Of a stretch of 5,432 nucleotides of DNA, positions 4,717 through 5,432 are shown in pieces. Each line of letters starts with the position of its first letter. Position 1 is the first letter of the stretch. The notes beneath the pieces are model-generated. The model was given only the letters and a program-made list of their open reading frames with translations, was not told the DNA's origin and made no database searches. Position numbers and translations under genes: made by a program. Source of the stretch: Clostridiales bacterium (lineage in GTDB: Bacteria; Bacillota; Clostridia; Oscillospirales; Acutalibacteraceae); the NCBI GenBank assembly GCA_019421725.1, contig JAHZES010000140.1, positions 1-5,432 of the forward strand. The letters are read 5' to 3'.

Positions 4717-5432
4717 TTAATTTCTGCTGAACTCCGTCAATTTCAATCCCTCGTTGTGATCGAGCGCCCAATCGATATTCCACGGGCTGGTAAACAGCAG
4801 CAGGTTATTCCCCTTAAGATCCTGAACGCATTTGGTGTCTGAGCTTAAATGCAATTTTTTAGGATCTATCTCCGGGTTTGCGATCCAGCGAATTTCCGAA
4901 TACGGCAATCCACTCATAACAATTTCGACATTATACTCGTTTTGCAGCCGATACTGCAGAACTTCAAACTGCAGCGTACCGACAACGCCGACGATGACCT
5001 CTTCAAGGCCTCCGCCAAGCTCCTTGAATATCTGGATCGCACCCTCCTGCGCAATCTGTTCCATTCCCTTTACAAACTGTTTGCGCTTCATTGTGTCTTT
5101 TTGGCGCACCAGCATAAAATGTTCCGGCGCAAAAGTGGGGATTCCTTCAAACTTAACCTTAAAATTCGGAGAAGCGACCGTATCACCGATAGAAAAAATA
5201 CCCGGATCAAATACGCCGATGATATCGCCTGCATATGCTTCTTCTATAATTTCCCGGTCCTGCGCCATCAGCTGCTGCGGCTGCGAAAGCTTGATCTTTC
5301 GGCCGCCCTGCACATGCTGCACTTCCATCCCCTTTGCAAACCTTCCGGAGCAGATGCGCATGAAAGCGATACGGTCACGGTGCGCCTTGTTCATATTCGC
5401 CTGAATCTTAAATACAAAGGCGGAAAAACGCT
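4717..5432 (-). CDS. prfC: Peptide chain release factor 3, C-terminal part (5' end outside window)
   Basis: These are the last 237 residues of RF3, a translational GTPase of the EF-G/EF-Tu class that removes RF1/RF2 from the ribosome after peptide release. The visible part begins in domain II with FVFKIQANMNKAHRDRIAF, which matches the E. coli RF3 segment FVFKIQANMDPKHRDR as I recall it. It continues through IEEAYAGDIIGVFDPG and IGDT, and through FEGIPTFAPE. Domain III follows with GVVGTLQFEVLQYRLQNEYNVE. The N-terminal GTPase domain (G1-G5 motifs) lies beyond position 5432, which is why no start codon is given; an internal ATG at 5394 is mid-domain and not a start. The C terminus (...LTEFSRN) is where the family normally ends, at about 525-540 aa in total. 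The frame is open throughout, so the gene looks intact. It is followed by the 68-aa membrane protein gene. Confidence 0.95.
   Translation of the reverse strand, partial: RFSAFVFKIQANMNKAHRDRIAFMRICSGRFAKGMEVQHVQGGRKIKLSQPQQLMAQDREIIEEAYAGDIIGVFDPGIFSIGDTVASPNFKVKFEGIPTFAPEHFMLVRQKDTMKRKQFVKGMEQIAQEGAIQIFKELGGGLEEVIVGVVGTLQFEVLQYRLQNEYNVEIVMSGLPYSEIRWIANPEIDPKKLHLSSDTKCVQDLKGNNLLLFTSPWNIDWALDHNEGLKLTEFSRN

Noticed and set aside
4832..5404. A 190-codon plus-strand open frame opposite prfC
   Set aside because: It is antisense to a clearly conserved release factor 3 sequence; the composition is that of a shadow frame.

Overview
The window reads as a conserved chromosomal stretch of a Gram-positive anaerobe, most likely a Clostridia member of the Oscillospiraceae/Ruminococcaceae type. 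The grounds are strong AGGAGG-like ribosome binding sites, base composition near half G+C by eye, and the gene set: an M20 dipeptidase of the PepV type, a DegV protein, a type III pantothenate kinase, an ECF vitamin-transporter S component and release factor 3. The family assignments are firm. The taxon is an inference, and no genus can be named from this sequence alone. I see no phage, insertion sequence, CRISPR array, rRNA or tRNA.

Left block (1-2680, minus strand): a divergent promoter at about 2649-2677 drives pepV (1201-2568), a six-helix membrane protein resembling YjdF/DUF2238 (381-1178) and a degV-family gene cut by the window edge (1-373). The gaps are 22 and 7 nt, so this looks like one transcript. 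The pepV leader carries a stable hairpin.

Central block (2681-4367, plus strand): coaX (type III pantothenate kinase) is followed after 173 nt by an ECF S component that resembles the pantothenate transporter PanT. Together they give a short vitamin B5 route: uptake across the membrane, then ATP-dependent phosphorylation as the first step to coenzyme A. The spacer holds the most unusual structure in the window, a roughly 105-nt element. Its ends pair over 13 bp and enclose three more hairpins in a cloverleaf-like layout. It is either a cis-regulatory RNA of the vitamin genes or a dispersed palindromic repeat.

Right block (4400-5432, minus strand): prfC (release factor 3, C-terminal part only) is followed 47 nt downstream by a 68-aa single-pass membrane protein with an APETG stretch just outside its helix. 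The two convergent units share a perfect 21-bp hairpin that should work as a bidirectional terminator.

No stretch longer than 300 nt lacks a gene. The largest gap (2569-2811) holds the two divergent promoter regions.
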